The position numbers and the translations under genes were made by a program. A DNA stretch of 64,000 nt from Agrocybe praecox (lineage: Eukaryota; Basidiomycota; Agaricomycetes; Agaricales; Agrocybaceae), in NCBI GenBank assembly GCA_964017145.1, contig OZ024846.1, positions 1,984,001 to 2,048,000 on the forward strand. Direction: 5' to 3'. The notes under the pieces are model-generated. The model made no database searches. It was not told the origin of the DNA and was given only the letters and a program-made list of their open reading frames with translations. Below, in pieces: positions 51,375 through 63,500 of the stretch. Position 1 is the stretch's first letter. Every line of letters starts with the position of its first letter.

Positions 51375-52820
51375 ATGACGTACCGCCCTGTTCTTATTTG
51401 ACTCCTTCTATTTCTTACCTTGTATACCGCCAAGATATCTGCTCAAAAGGCTCGGATTCTTATTTACTCTGCAACTGCAGGATTCAGACATGATTCTATT
51501 CCAACGGCAATCCAGTCGTTGATTACTAAAGGCGGGTCCACGAATATGGATTTTGTCGCTACAGAAGATTCTAGCCAATTCACGGATGAAAACCTTGCTG
51601 GTTACGATGCCTTGCTTTTCTTAAGCACTACAGGAGACGGTAAGCACGCAATATAGGTGTTTTGGATTTGCCGTTAAAAAATACTGCTAAACGTCTGCCA
51701 AATAGTTCTTGACGATACTGGGAAAGCCGCTTTTCAGAAATACTTGAATCTAGGGGGAAACTTTGTTGGCATCCATTCTGCTTCGGACACACTGCGAAAT
51801 GACACCGCATACACCAGGGAACTAGGTCCTTATTATTTCCCCTAACTGCATGATATTTCTGCTGCTGACTTGTTTGAAAGGTTCCCTGTTTGATTATCAT
51901 CCAGAACTACAAAACTTTGTGAGTCTTAGTAAATCGGTAATTTATGCACTATGCTGATATGTTATCCACATACTAGACAGTAGATGTTTTGGATTCTACG
52001 CATCCTAGTACCAGCATGCTCCCGGCAGAATGGACAATTCCGGACGAAGCGTAAATCGTTAAGAAAGTCTGATCCCAGTTACTAACGTCGTATTTGTGCA
52101 ACTCCAGGTATAATTTTCAATCCGACCCAAGGTCGCTTGGTGCAATTGTAGTTCTGGCCGCCAACGAGTCGAGCTATATTGGTAAATCGTGATGCTTGAA
52201 TTCAAAAAGGGTTATAATAGCCTTCTGACGTTCCAGTAGATAACGGACCGAGGCGATTTAATCAAGGTATACCGCATCCCATAGGTAAGCTCAGCAGTGT
52301 CACGACACAAGCCGGAAGTGTTTTGATTTCTGCTTTTTCCAGCTTGGTTCCAAGAAAAGGGGGCCGGTGTTCAGGCGGGCGGAAATGCAGGTCGCAGCTT
52401 CTACACCAGTCTGGGTCATCTGAACGAAACATGGCAGGTGAGTGTTGAAAATACAGACCATTAATAAACACTCACTGGCTCCACTAGGATGACTTATTCA
52501 TTTCGCATGTCCTTGGTGGGATCTCCTGGGTCCTGCAGAGCAACACGACAAAGGTCTTTAACTCTAGTGCCTTGATTGGGAGTCAAGGTGCCGCCGGGGA
52601 TTCAACATCCGCAACGTTGTCTATCCCAGGCGCAACAGCCACTGAAAGTGGCACACAACCAGAATTGACCAATAACCAAGGAAATGCAGCAGCGTATGTG
52701 CGATGTTTTGGTGAATGTTTGATGCACTGCTGACAGTAGTCGCCTGACAGAAGAGGATTTAGTTCATCAAAACTAGGCGTTCTGATAGCTATGGTTGGGG
52801 GTGCATTAGTAGGGTTCTGA
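51375..52820 (+). CDS. ThuA-like domain secreted protein with an in-frame TGA in the signal peptide
   Basis: Nine exons from ATG 51375 (51375-51649, 51706-51835, 51881-51918, 51977-52050, 52108-52191, 52237-52284, 52343-52437, 52488-52693, 52763-52820) sum to 1008 nt in one frame. That frame has a TGA at 51399-51401 (codon 9). Read across it, the N-terminus is MTYRPVLI, stop, LLLFLTLYTAKISAQKA, a good signal peptide. Then come RILIYSATAGFRHDSIPTAI, YDALLFLSTTGD, FVGIHSASDTLRNDTAYTRE, LFDYHPELQNFTVDVLDSTH and the ThuA-like active region through GRSFYTSLGHLNETWQ. The Ser/Thr/Gly-rich tail ends with a hydrophobic stretch (LGVLIAMVGGALVGF), consistent with a GPI anchor. ThuA-like proteins have been linked to trehalose or sugar metabolism, but the fungal function is not established. 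A 45-nt intron removal (51390-51434) would bypass the TGA but also lose the signal peptide. Confidence 0.75.
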
Positions 52821-53142
52821 CCAGAATTCTGTATCTTCACTGAGACACGACCATGACGAAAATGAAAGAATAACTTTTAACAAACATCACTACGGAATGT
52901 GCTATTATTGAGTTATCTTTTGAAACGCATATGTGCATTCCGCCGGGTAGACTTGCACATATAAAACGAGCCAAACGTGTAGCCGTCTTAAAAGACTCAG
53001 GTTTGTTGGTTAACAACGAGTCCGCAGATACCAAACAGATGGAAGGCTTCTAAGTGCGTAGTTGAATTATAATGACATGCATACACGATATCGCGCAGTG
53101 GGAGAATGAAATGTGACGTGCCGGACGAGCTCGGAAGCCAAT

Positions 53143-53482
53143 TTAAACGTCAATCTTCTTGTACCCGCTCACCTGAACGAAATGTTAGTCAATATGAAGA
53201 GCTCTTGAAGAATAGATAACGCACTCTTTTTGTCCTCAGCAAGCTCAAGTACTTTTCTGATAGCCATTTGCAATTCTCGTAGTGGTTGACGCCCTCTGCA
53301 TCATGGCATTTGCCCAACTCATCGCGAACCAAACGTATTTCCATAGCCTTGACCCATGACTCCCGGATAGTATTTTCACGGTCCTTGAGTGTAGCTGTTG
53401 ACTATGAGTCCCGATGATAATTCAAATCAAAAATATTATACAGACCTGCGATCTCAGCGACCTTCGTCTCGTCGACAGGCAT
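53143..53482 (-). CDS. Mitochondrial complex I 12 kDa subunit (NDUFB10-like)
   Basis: The minus-strand exons read MPVDETKVAEIAG, then TATLKDRENTIRESWVKAME, IRLVRDELGKCHDAEGVNHY, ENCKWLSEKYLSLLRTKR and, after a further intron, VSGYKKIDV and stop. The ELGKCH...GVNHYENC block with its cysteine pair and the KVSGYK end match the fungal NADH-ubiquinone oxidoreductase 12 kDa subunit, orthologous to NDUFB10. It is an accessory subunit of the proximal membrane arm. The gene is short (about 95 residues) with three exons. It is divergent to the enoyl-CoA isomerase gene, 259 nt between starts. An additional ATG frame further upstream (near 53590-53642) does not splice to it convincingly. Confidence 0.75.
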
Positions 53483-53741
53483 GGTGTTGAATTAAGTGCG
53501 TGTTTGACGCTGCTTGGCAAGGGCAACATTCAGTTTCTAAATTCGGGTGCGCTAAAGGTCCAAATCACATGTCCCCATCCAGCCCTCCCTTTACGTGCCT
53601 TCATAAGCGAGGTTGACATCGGGACCAACATAACCGGTCATGGCAGCGCTTGAATTCAAGCTTAAATATTAAATGCGACTTGTTCTATAACTGCATCACA
53701 AATACGTGTATCCTTCTATCATATTTCTTTGGACAATCCTA

Positions 53742-54886
53742 ATGGCTGCTGTAATATCTTTGCCTTCTGGAAATCCCCTTTTGACCCTTACGCATCGTAC
53801 GTTCACCTTTTATCTTTCAAGAGTATGCCCAAAATAATGCCTTCTTCAGCGAAACCTTCCTTGTGGATCATTGAGCTTCATCATGGAAAGGACAACCGCC
53901 TCACTCAAGAATTAATCAACAAAGCCTTTATGCCGGCTTTAGACAATGTCGAACGAGAATGGAGAGAACAACAGAGATCTGCGTTCAAGAGTAAAAATCG
54001 AGATGAGGCGAAGGGTGCACTCATCATAGTCGGCAAGAGAGATCAAGACAAGTTCTTCAGCAACGGTCTGTTGGATTCATGTCATCTCAGTCAACTACCC
54101 GTCTCAACGCATTGTAACAGGTCTTGACTTCGAGAACTCAACAAAAGATCCGAACTTTTTCCAACGTGCATTATCTTATGATATGCTTAAGCCATAACTC
54201 TTACCTTAGTTTCCAGTGACATTCAACCCCATGCTAACTCGATTGCTCACGTTCCCAAGTATGACATTTGTGTTTTATTTTTATATCCGTATTCAAGAAA
54301 TAGCTTAAATTACTTTTTTAGTACCCACAATCGCTGCTATCAACGGGCATTGCTATGCGGGTGGCTTGATGCTTTCTCTTGCTTGTGACTACCGCGTCAT
54401 GACTGATGGTAGCTCGCGCAACGCATGGCTCTGCATGAATGAGGTTCGCACCGTTTCTCGTTGCATTTGAAGGTTAATTCAATTTAATTCAGGTCCACTT
54501 CGGCGCTCCATGGCCCCTGTCTTTTACCGCGATACTTACAGCCAAAATTGGCGATCACCGCCTTCACCGAAAGATAGCACTCGAAGGACATCGATTCACT
54601 GCACCGGAGGCACTTGCAGATGGTTTGCTTGACTATATTGTGAAAGGTAATACGGCAGATGTACTGGCAAAGGCGGAAGAAGTAGCAGATAAAGTCAGTG
54701 ACAATGCTGCTCTGGGTGTGTGGGGATTGATCAGGGCATGTTTCTCGCAACTTGTCCTCATTGACCGACAACTGATATGTTCCTTTACAGTCAAATTTAT
54801 ATCACGAAGCCCTGAAAACAATTCAAAAAGATATCAGACTGGTCAACCCTCTGATTGATGATGCAGCTGCCCGTTCTAGACTATAA
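53742..54886 (+). CDS. Enoyl-CoA hydratase/delta-isomerase family protein (likely peroxisomal or mitochondrial beta-oxidation)
   Basis: The first exon MAAVISLPSGNPLLTLTH (53742-53796) splices (53797-53849) to PKPSLWIIELHHGKDNRLTQ and ELINKAFMPALDNVEREWRE. Further exons give GALIIVGKRDQDKFFSNG, LDFENSTKDPNFFQLTFNPM, IPTIAAINGHCYAGGLMLSL ACDYRVMTD (the crotonase oxyanion-hole GGxxx region) and WLCMNEVHFGAPWPLSF, HRKIALEGHRFTAPEALADG. The end is LVNPLIDDAAARSRL, whose SRL tripeptide at the C-terminus is a PTS1-type peroxisomal signal. The alternative ATG at 53825 lies inside intron 1. The fold handles acyl-CoA double-bond isomerisation or hydration during fatty acid oxidation; exact substrate unknown. 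Confidence 0.85.
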
Positions 54887-55252
54887 ATGTGGAAAGAATG
54901 TTCCTCGTCGTGTGTAATATCAATTATGAGATGAATTCATCAGTAGGATTCGAGATGTTGACGTTCTTTGTGAGCTAAGGTTAATACCTAAATCAACCTC
55001 AGTTCCAGATTTTCATACCTGGCTCTGTGGGTGGTTGCCAGTTGGCATGATGCAAGTATGAATTTGCGCTCGTCGCATGTGAGTCCAATTTCGAGTATCG
55101 CAAATGTGTTTCGAGATCTAATAATAGAGTGTCACCATTACAACGAACAAAGGAAGCGCAGTGACCTATTAATAAAGGGAGTAACAAGGGTTCCCATCCG
55201 CAAACGATGAACAATTGCAATTGCTGAATCTTTCGGCATACACGGATGTCCC
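54887..55252. other. Intergenic region
   Basis: Separates the isomerase 3' end from the aspartic protease promoter. No gene supported; a short minus-strand frame at 54999-55220 has no features. Confidence 0.4.
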
Positions 55253-55259
55253 TATATAA
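55253..55259 (+). promoter_or_regulatory. TATA box of aspartic protease 1
   Basis: TATATAA 136 nt upstream of the start codon at 55389, at the same distance as in the neighbouring protease gene (133 nt). Confidence 0.6.
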
Positions 55260-55388
55260 CCAGCAACCGTATCCCTCTCCAATTCTTCCTTACTTCCCTT
55301 TCTAACAGTCGCCCCTGGTTGGGCCTTTTTTTCCGCGCTCATTTCTTACAACCGTTTTCTGTAATCTTATCATAATTTCTAGACCGTC

Positions 55389-57350
55389 ATGCAGCTTTCT
55401 TCTTCCTTGTCCGTTCTATTAACGGGGGTCCTGTTCATGCTATCCATGCAGGCCGTGGACGCAATCCCGTTCGCACGACGGGCCCCTGCTCCTGTGACCC
55501 TTCCCCTCAAGCGTGTCCAGCAAAATAGAGACATTCACGGACAGATCGTGAGTTATACGTTCTATAAGACTGATGTCTCTTTCTTATATGAATTTTACAG
55601 TATCTTCAACAACATGTCAACCGAGCTATCCGTAGGTTGGCACGCATGACAGGTTCCAGGGAGCCCAGCACTCGAGAGCTTCAGGAGAAGCTCGAGAGAC
55701 GAGTTCTTGCCATTGAAGGTCCTGAAGGTCTGGAAAGACGCTTCAACCGTATGGGTGTCCCTTCAAGGAGGCTTGAAGCGCGTTACAATCGTCATGGTGT
55801 TCCAAAATCTGCCACGGCTTCAAAATCCAAGGCAAAAGCGGGGAGTGAATTGGTCGCTACTATTCAATCCGCTAAGAAGAAAAATGGCAAAGGGCAAGGA
55901 GGAAAGCAAGGAGCGGGCCAAAAAGGTGCTGGTGCTGCCGCCGGTGCTGGTGCTGGTGCTGCTGCCGGAGCTGGTGCTGCTGCCGGAGCTGGTGCTTCTG
56001 CCGGAGCTGCTGTTAACGTCCCCGGTGTTTCCATTGCCAACCAGCCCGACGATAGTGATTCTTTAGGCCTTGATATTGAGTAAGTTTAATTCAATTAATT
56101 ACTGGTTTCGTCATCATGCTGAAGGTATCTCTAGGGCACAAGATGTTGGTTACTTGGCCACTGTTCAGATGGGTACTCCACCTCAGAACTTCCTCATCCT
56201 CATGGATTCCGGCTCTGCAGACCTCTGGGTTGGCGCTGAAAATTGTCAATCTCAGGCAGGAGGTGGTTGCGTAAGTCATATAAAGTTTCGAGATCTAGTG
56301 CTTGCCACTGAACATTCTTTTATTTCACAGGGAAACCATAATTTCCTTGGGACTCAGAGCAGCAGCACTTTTGTCGATACACAAAAGCCCTTCTCCGTCA
56401 CCTATGGTACTGGCCAAGTATCTGGAGACATTGTTACTGATGATATCAGTATCGCTGGTCTCACTTTGCAGGCCCACACCTTCGGAGTTGCCACTTCGGA
56501 GAGTGTTGACTTCTCTTCTGATGACACACCTTTCGATGGTCTCATGGGTCTTGCTCAATCTGTGAGCTTTTAGTTATTATAGTTTTCCCGGATGATACTG
56601 ACTTTCGTTGCCTCTGCCAGTCACTCTCCGAGCAACAAACTTTGACACCTGTGGAGTCCCTTGCAGCTGCTAATCTCATTCCAGACTCTATCGTGTCCTA
56701 CAAGATTTCCCGTCTCGCTGATAACCTCAATGACGGAGAGATAACTTTCGGGTTAGTTGAATCATCTAATCATATTGACTAATTATGGCTCACCAGTACG
56801 ACGCAGTTCACTCGATCCCGCCAAGTTTGATGCCGCAACTCTGGTCACCGTCCCCAATGTCAATCAAGATGGATTCTGGGAAGCTGATGTTGATGCTGCC
56901 ACTGTCAACGGTGTTGATACTGGATTGACTGGACGTACTGCTATCCTCGACACCGGTGAGAATAAAATAAAAAGAGACATGATGAATTTCAGGAAACTAA
57001 CGATTCTGATAGGAACAACCCTCATCGTCGTCCCCGCAGCTGATGCCACCGCTCTTCACCAGAACATTCAGGGTGCGAAATCAGACGGCCAGGGTGGATT
57101 CACCGTTCCATGCACACTCACCGACAGCGTTGTGTTCCAATTCGGCGGACAGCAATTTGCCATTGACCCTCGTGATATTGCCTTCCAACCCGTTGACCCC
57201 AACAACCCGCAAGGCGACTGTGTCTCTGGTATCACTTCTGGTGATATCGGTGGACCTGATGAGTGGCTTGTCGGAGATGTCTTCCTCAAGAACGCATACT
57301 TCTCCACAGACGTCTCGAAGAACACGATCAGTTTGGCCAAGCTTGCTTGA
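55389..57350 (+). CDS. Secreted aspartic protease 1 (pepsin family A1, polyporopepsin-like)
   Basis: A signal peptide (MQLSSSLSVLLTGVLFMLSM, then QAVDA) leads a long propeptide: YLQQHVNRAIRRLARMTG, ERRFNRMGVPSRRLEARYNR, a basic KKKNGKGQGGKQGAGQKG stretch, an alanine-glycine repeat (about 55930-56010) and VPGVSIANQP. The catalytic domain starts AQDVGYLATVQMGTPPQNFL, with active-site DSGSADLWVG, the flap region VTYGTGQVSGDI, and second active site ILDTGTTLIVVPAADA. It ends GDVFLKNAYFSTDVSKNTIS LAKLA. It is an acid endopeptidase, secreted and auto-processed. About seven introns, one inside the propeptide. The AG repeat is absent from the neighbouring paralogue. Confidence 0.93.
55922..56017 (+). 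repeat. Ala-Gly coding tandem repeat in protease propeptide
   Basis: Imperfect GCTGGTGCTGSYGCYGG units encode alternating Ala and Gly (GAGAAAGAGAGAAAGAGAAA GAGAS). It lies between the basic linker and the mature domain. Confidence 0.75.
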
Positions 57351-58050
57351 TTTTTTTGAGTTGCATTGAACTATGTAGAGGGTGAAATATAACGGTTGTA
57401 AGATTTGTACATTGTATTTATGTAATACTTAGCGGAGCCATTTGTAAATTATTTGTTAGATGATCATTGACGCGTCTGTTGAAGGGATAAACTCGTTAGT
57501 TGTGTTTGAAAGGTTTTCAATACCAACATACATGGATTTATTTCACTGTGCGGCCTGTTGCCCATATGTTTCGCGCGTCGTAAAGTCCGGAGGAAGAATG
57601 ATACCCACGCCTCGATTTGGCAACCACTGGACAGAATCAGCCTCTGTTCATGCCACATCCGCACGTCTATGTGTTTGCTCCAAAAACCTGTTCAAATGAC
57701 AGTGTAACACGCTCTGGTTAGCAACGCAAATTGCATTACGCGACTCTCGTCATCAAAGGCTTGTTGAGAATGCACGGTGTCAACAGTGATGCATGCCAGT
57801 GATGAGTCTAACGCTCTTTGGAATATTCGGAAACACCCATCTTGAACCTAAGCCCTCCAGGCCTCAGGCCTCAATTCCATTGCAGCAGCCTTGTATATGC
57901 ATTGTGTCTTGCATGCGGCTCCCTCCTGGATTATCTTGCTTGCTGATGAAAGTACCTCGGATATAGATTGTATTAAATAATTTACGGTGCAGGGATGGCA
58001 CCCCCGCAAGGTGGGAATCCCTAAAGGAAGAAGAAGCTCCATCTTTTGCA
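57351..58050. other. Intergenic region between the two proteases
   Basis: 3' flank of protease 1 and promoter of protease 2. No gene seen. Confidence 0.4.
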
Positions 58051-58058
58051 TATATAAT
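58051..58058 (+). promoter_or_regulatory. TATA box of aspartic protease 2
   Basis: TATATAAT 133 nt upstream of the start codon at 58184. Confidence 0.55.
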
Positions 58059-58183
58059 GTGGCGATTAGTGTTCGGGTGTCGTTAACCCCCTTTCTTCCC
58101 TTCCTCCCGTTTCAACGTACACCAGCTCGCTATTCCGTAGCACAGTCACTCTTTTGTTGTAATCCTCATACTTTGAGGCAGCT

Positions 58184-60141
58184 ATGACTCGTTTCATTGA
58201 ACATTCGATTTTCACGTTTCTTACGTTTTTTGTACTTCTGAGTACTCGGGTGATAGCAACTCCTGCATCACCACAACCTTCTTTGCTTTCTTTTCCTTTG
58301 ACACCTTCCACGGGCGCTTCCGACTCTTCACAAGACCTTCATGGTTCAGTCGTACGTTGATTCACTTATGTTCGAGGAAAGCGCATATATTGACTTTCTG
58401 TGACCATCAGGTCCAACAACAACACATCAACCGCGCCTTGAAACGGTTTGCCAGGATGACTGGTGGTCAATCACCATCCGACTTTGACCTCTTGTCGGCC
58501 ATCCGGAACCGCGTCATGCGCCTTCCGAGCGCCTACCAGAAGAGTTACGGCCTCGACAAGATCAACGCGAGGCTAGCAAATATCCGACAGCACCTCGCGA
58601 TGCGCGACGAAGACTCTACTACCGCGACCAATGCTTCCTCGATTCATAATACCCACTTGAGCATTGAGTTAGTTTCCGTTCCTGAACTTGTTGTGCAACG
58701 CTAATATTCATCAACTAGGGCTCAAGACTACGGATGTAAGCAGTTCAAACTAGTGCTAACTCGGTACTGAACTTGCTACAGACATGGCCCAGGTCAAAAT
58801 TGGATCGAATCAAACCGTCTTTAACCTCCTTGTTGATTCGGGATCGTCAGATCTGTGGGTTCCTGCAGAAGGATGCAAGGGAAACGACGGCGGTGGTTGC
58901 GTTAGTTGTCCACCTCAGAGACGTTTGGCACAGACTTCTCATAACACTTAATTGCCTACCTTAGGGACCCCATGCCGCCCTTGGACCGCATTCGAGCAAG
59001 ACGTTTAACGCTACGAACCAGACTTGGTCGATAAACTACGTGTCTGGAGCCGTCTCTGGCTATCTCGTCCGCGATGATGTCACAATTGCTGGTCTTAAAG
59101 TTACTGCTCATGAGTTCGGTGTTGCCACCAACGAAACCAAGGATTTCACTCCGTACGTCTCATACATCTCCCTGGACTTGCACAGTGAAAGCTAACATCC
59201 GATGAAGTGATACTATTCCCTTTGATGGTCTTCTGGGCACAGGAAAGGACGTAAGTTTATTTTAGCCATCATATATCGACATCATCGTTAAACGTAAATT
59301 GCTTGGTTTTCGAAGATGCTATCTCAACAAGGAGTACCCACTCTCGTCACATCTCTCTACCAAGCTAAACATATCGCCGCTCCTATTGTCTCATACAAAC
59401 TACCTCGCTGGCTTGACTTCAAGAACAACGGTGAGATGACATTGGGCGGTATGGATCCCAAGCAGTACGATCCAAAGACTGTTGTTACCATGAAGAATAT
59501 CAATCCCTTCGGCTACTGGACTGTTAACGTAGGCGGCGTTAAGACCGGCAAAACTGACATGAAATGGTCGAACAGAACTATCTTGATGGACACTGGCACC
59601 GTTAGTTTCCTCCCGTAATAAAATCTTGTAACTGACGCTGACGTCCGTAATCTTCATGCAGACATTGATGATTGCTCCCCAAGCTGTGCGTAGCGTCTCT
59701 ATATTTATACTTAATTCCTTTGTAAGCTCAATTCTGAATACGCGCGTTCTCCCCTTCAGGACGTCGACGCTATCCATTCCCACATCCCAGGCACCAAGCG
59801 CGCTGACGACGGGAGCTGGATCGTCCCATGCAACATGACCACAGTTATCGCTCTCACTATTGGAGGCAAGCAATTCCCCATTGACCCTCGCGACATCGCT
59901 TTCTTCCAGGTTGAAGGTGGATCGCCTGATTGCATGTCCGGCATTGCCGCTGGAGGTGTTGGACCTTTCTTTAAGGACAACGAATGGCTCGTGAGTTTCC
60001 AATCCTCCTTTTGCTGTTCAAAAAGCAGAACCATCTGACCATGATTTATTGTAGGTCGGCGATGTTTTCCTCAAGAATATCTATTTCAGCACAGACGATC
60101 AGAAGAATGTTGTAACTATTGCTAAGCAGACCAGCTCTTAA
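58184..60141 (+). CDS. Secreted aspartic protease 2 (pepsin family A1), tandem paralogue
   Basis: The signal peptide MTRFIEHSIFTFLTFFVLLS is followed by a propeptide with the same VQQQHINRALKRFARMTGG motif as protease 1 and then PSAYQKSYGLDKINARLANI. The mature domain has YMAQVKIGSNQTVFNLLVDS with DSGSSDLWVP, the flap INYVSGAVSGYLVRD, IPFDGLLGTGKD, the NPFGYWTVNVGG stretch, and the second active site LMDTGTTLMIAPQADVDAI. It ends EWLVGDVFLKNIYFSTDDQKN. Several N-glycosylation sequons (NQT, NAT, NET, NRT, NMT). An intron disrupts DTGTT in the gene (after 59601), as in protease 1 at the corresponding site. It lacks the Ala-Gly repeat. The pair probably arose by tandem duplication. Confidence 0.93.
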
Positions 60142-60574
60142 AATTAAAGTACACCTTGATGTTGTTTTTGTTCTTGCTAGTGCACACGTCTAAATACCAC
60201 GAACTCTTTATCTTTATCGTTTATATCTTGTTTGAAACTCGAACCACTTAATTCAAACGTAAAGGAGCAGAAACCGAAGGAGCAGAATAGATTCACGATA
60301 CATTTTTACAAACAATTCAAGCAACAGGCAGCCAATCCAGATAGTAATACGACATATACAAGGTACAATAGAATAGAATGTAGAAGAGGAAGAGGAAGAA
60401 AGGTGATAGAAATACAAAGGAAAAGGAAAAGGAAAATTTAAATCGAAAGGCAAGGCAAGGATAGGATAGGATGATTACAACAGAGAAATAAATCTGCATA
60501 ACAAGTGAATGACTGATATGAAAGTCGAAGAAATATAGGACTTACCGGGAGAAATAAGATAAAGTGCATTAAGA
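60142..60574. other. Intergenic region, purine-rich
   Basis: Holds purine-rich runs (AAAAGGAAAAGG at about 60417-60430, AAGGCAAGGCAAGG). Nothing else identified. Confidence 0.4.
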
Positions 60575-63500
60575 TTAAACGCAAATAACCTGAGGGAGGC
60601 CGAGGTAACTGCTCCTGGGATCGTAGCCCTCGAACGATCCCTGGTATTGTATCGGGTTAATAACCTGGGCCTGGTGGTAACATCCCTGATATTGATATTG
60701 GGGAGGCGGAGGTGGAGGCGGAGGAATCTGCTGGGCTACCCAGACGGTCGATGCGTCGACGATGGGAGCCCACCTTATGTCACTCTCCGCTGGCCTTTCA
60801 TCCTCGTAGTCCATTTCAAATTCAGCATCCCTCATGATGACGTCCAGATCATCGACATCCATTCTGTCGTCATCCTCGATGTATGTTTCTTGTGAATAGA
60901 GTGGGATGTAGATGAAAGGAGGTGACAGCACTTCTGGGTGGAATAAGATTCCTTCCATCTCGAAACTTTCCTCCTCCGCCGAGCTTTCGAGGGGTTGAGA
61001 TGCAGACGATGACGACGACGACGAGAAGTGTTCACTCTTCTGCAAATGTGTTTCTTCTTCTACTCGTAGGACGGGTGGTGAAGCAATGTGCTCAGTTCGG
61101 GACGACAGACCGTAATTTGGTTCTGTGGGACGGTAGCAATAGCGTTCAAAATCGACGTCGGATTGTGCATGCATGGCTTTGTGCTCTGAACTTACCACAG
61201 TAACTTCTGATGCATTCGTGGTGGCCAGCCACGAGCGCCCAGAAGTAGACCCTTCCGAAACGACTGGTGAACCCGCTAATGAATCAGTGGCCACTGATTC
61301 ACCAGCAGGTACATCAACCGCCGGAAGGGCTTGTGGAAGGTCCATTGTATGAGCGCCGAGCTGCAAAGTGTTTGTCGAAGTGAACCGCCCGATATCGTCC
61401 GCCCGAAGAGTTGGGTGGCTAGTGGTGTCGTCCAAACCAGAACGTCCGCTTGCGTCCAAGAGTACTGGTACCTCTGGGTTAGGTCTGTACGAAGCAGAAT
61501 TTGAAACCCTATCGAACGTCAAGGCTTGAGAACAAAGCACAGGACGGAAGATGCTCGCGATACACACCCATTATCTCTGTCGAGTCCGTATCGGTTCAAT
61601 TTGATGTTGCTGGTGTCGGTGATGGCACTATACAGAAAATTAGCCAAAGAATCAAAGAAAAGGCGCAGCATAAATAAATGATTGAACCGAATAGTTTCTT
61701 GTCGTTGACGGCGTCGATCGTCATCTTATTAAAGAGTTCGACCAAGGGAACAATCCCTGCCGTGAGTTCCTCCGTATTGATGCCAGACGGCAATATTTCC
61801 TGTTAGTAGTTGAGCTTGGGGTATCAAGTGGTCTCTAGTATTAAATACTCACCACGCTCTTTATTGATTCTTCTTCATCAGCTTCTCCATCATCGCCCCC
61901 TTCGTCGTCGCTCATTTCTTCATTGTTTTCCTCCCATGCACCACGACCACGATATTCTGAGCCGCTCCCCGTGATAGTTGGCGATGATAGAGGATAAGAA
62001 AGACGAGCAGTTCCGAAGTCATTGTCTTGCTCTCGGCCAAGTGCAGAAGGCTTCGGGGCAGGAGCGTCGTTGCTTTTGGCAAGAGTCTCAGTACCACCCG
62101 TATTCCACTGACCCGGCTTCGAACAAGAACCGACCTTGGTTAAGCTGTCCTCAGTCTCCTCTGTGTCCATTCGCTGTGGGTCCTCCCATGATTGCTTTGA
62201 GAGGTCACGGGGCGGAATTGATGATTGTAGTCTGGTGGGATGGAGTGAAACGAGAGTACATGTCGATGGAGAAATGAGAGCCTTAGAACTAGGAATGTCG
62301 TCGATGACCATGTCCCTATAATTTACATAGGTTAATACGCGGAAAACAAAACAAAACAAAACATACGGAAAGTCAACACACCTTGCTTTAGACGCCGAGG
62401 CACCTTGAACTTCCGCTAATGCTATCTGCGTTGGTGAAGATCCGGTAGGAGCTACAGTATATTTCCCTCGAAAGCGCGGGGATGCACTCGTGTAAGAGTA
62501 AGAGTACATGTTGGCTATCGTGATGGAAGACTTGGGAAGCGTGCGGAACAGGTGTGCCTCGTAGGCTGGGCCATACACCCAGGACGGTGATTGAGATGGA
62601 GTAGGCGAGGTCGACAAGAGATCTTGGGAGGGAGTAACATCAGGGTCTGAGGGCAATTGGGCCTCCAGATCCCTTCCCTTACCCTTACCCTTTCCTGATG
62701 TTGAAGGGGGCGAGGCGGTCAAAGAATCCTGAGCTGGAATAGCAGCAGCCACCGAAGGGGAAGGGGAAGGGAGTATAGAGGCGACCTGTAAAGAAACAGA
62801 CGGACCAAGCGGAGGAGAAGTGTTTGGGGAAACAGCAAGGGTAGTCGGGATTGCCTGAACAGGCTTTGGCTTCCCCCTGCCCTTCATCTCCAAATAGAAG
62901 TTCTTTAAATTTTCTTCATCTTCTTTTGCTTTTGCTTTTTGGTCTGCCTTTCGTTTCTCTAAGAAGTTATTTGCACAACGCGTTGGTGGCGCTATTGGCC
63001 GGAGACGCTTATGGTGATTGTTGACTTTTGCAAAATTATCTTGCGAAGGGGCAACTGCCGGCGCTACCATTATTGTATCTTGACTGCCATTATGGAGAGT
63101 TGTGGATGGGCGTGTTGCCGTGCTGTTGCCCAAGGATTTTGTCGTCGACTTAAGAGCAATCAGACCGAGGTTAGCCTTTTGCACATTGACCACAGAATAA
63201 GTCCGGGCCTTCAAATCGGGGAGGGTTGCTATCAAAGATCAGATAAGAATAAAAATGATGCTCATGATATTGAAGACAAGTACCTGCCACAGGCTTTGTA
63301 TGAGCTTCTGTCTGGACCGGTTCGTGACAGTGTACCGGAACGACAGGGGCAAGGGGTCCTGCAGGACGCAGACCATCACCCAGCTGATAGTAATAAAGGT
63401 GAGCATCTAGGTAAACATGCAAACATTAAGATCATTGTACTTACCGCAGGTTTTTGGGCCTCCTTTCCGCCTGGCACTAGTTGAGGACCAGACTGGTGAT

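Noticed and set aside
53825..53849. ATG as start for the enoyl-CoA isomerase
   Set aside because: It lies inside a well-supported intron; starting at 53742 gives the typical leader and correct phase.
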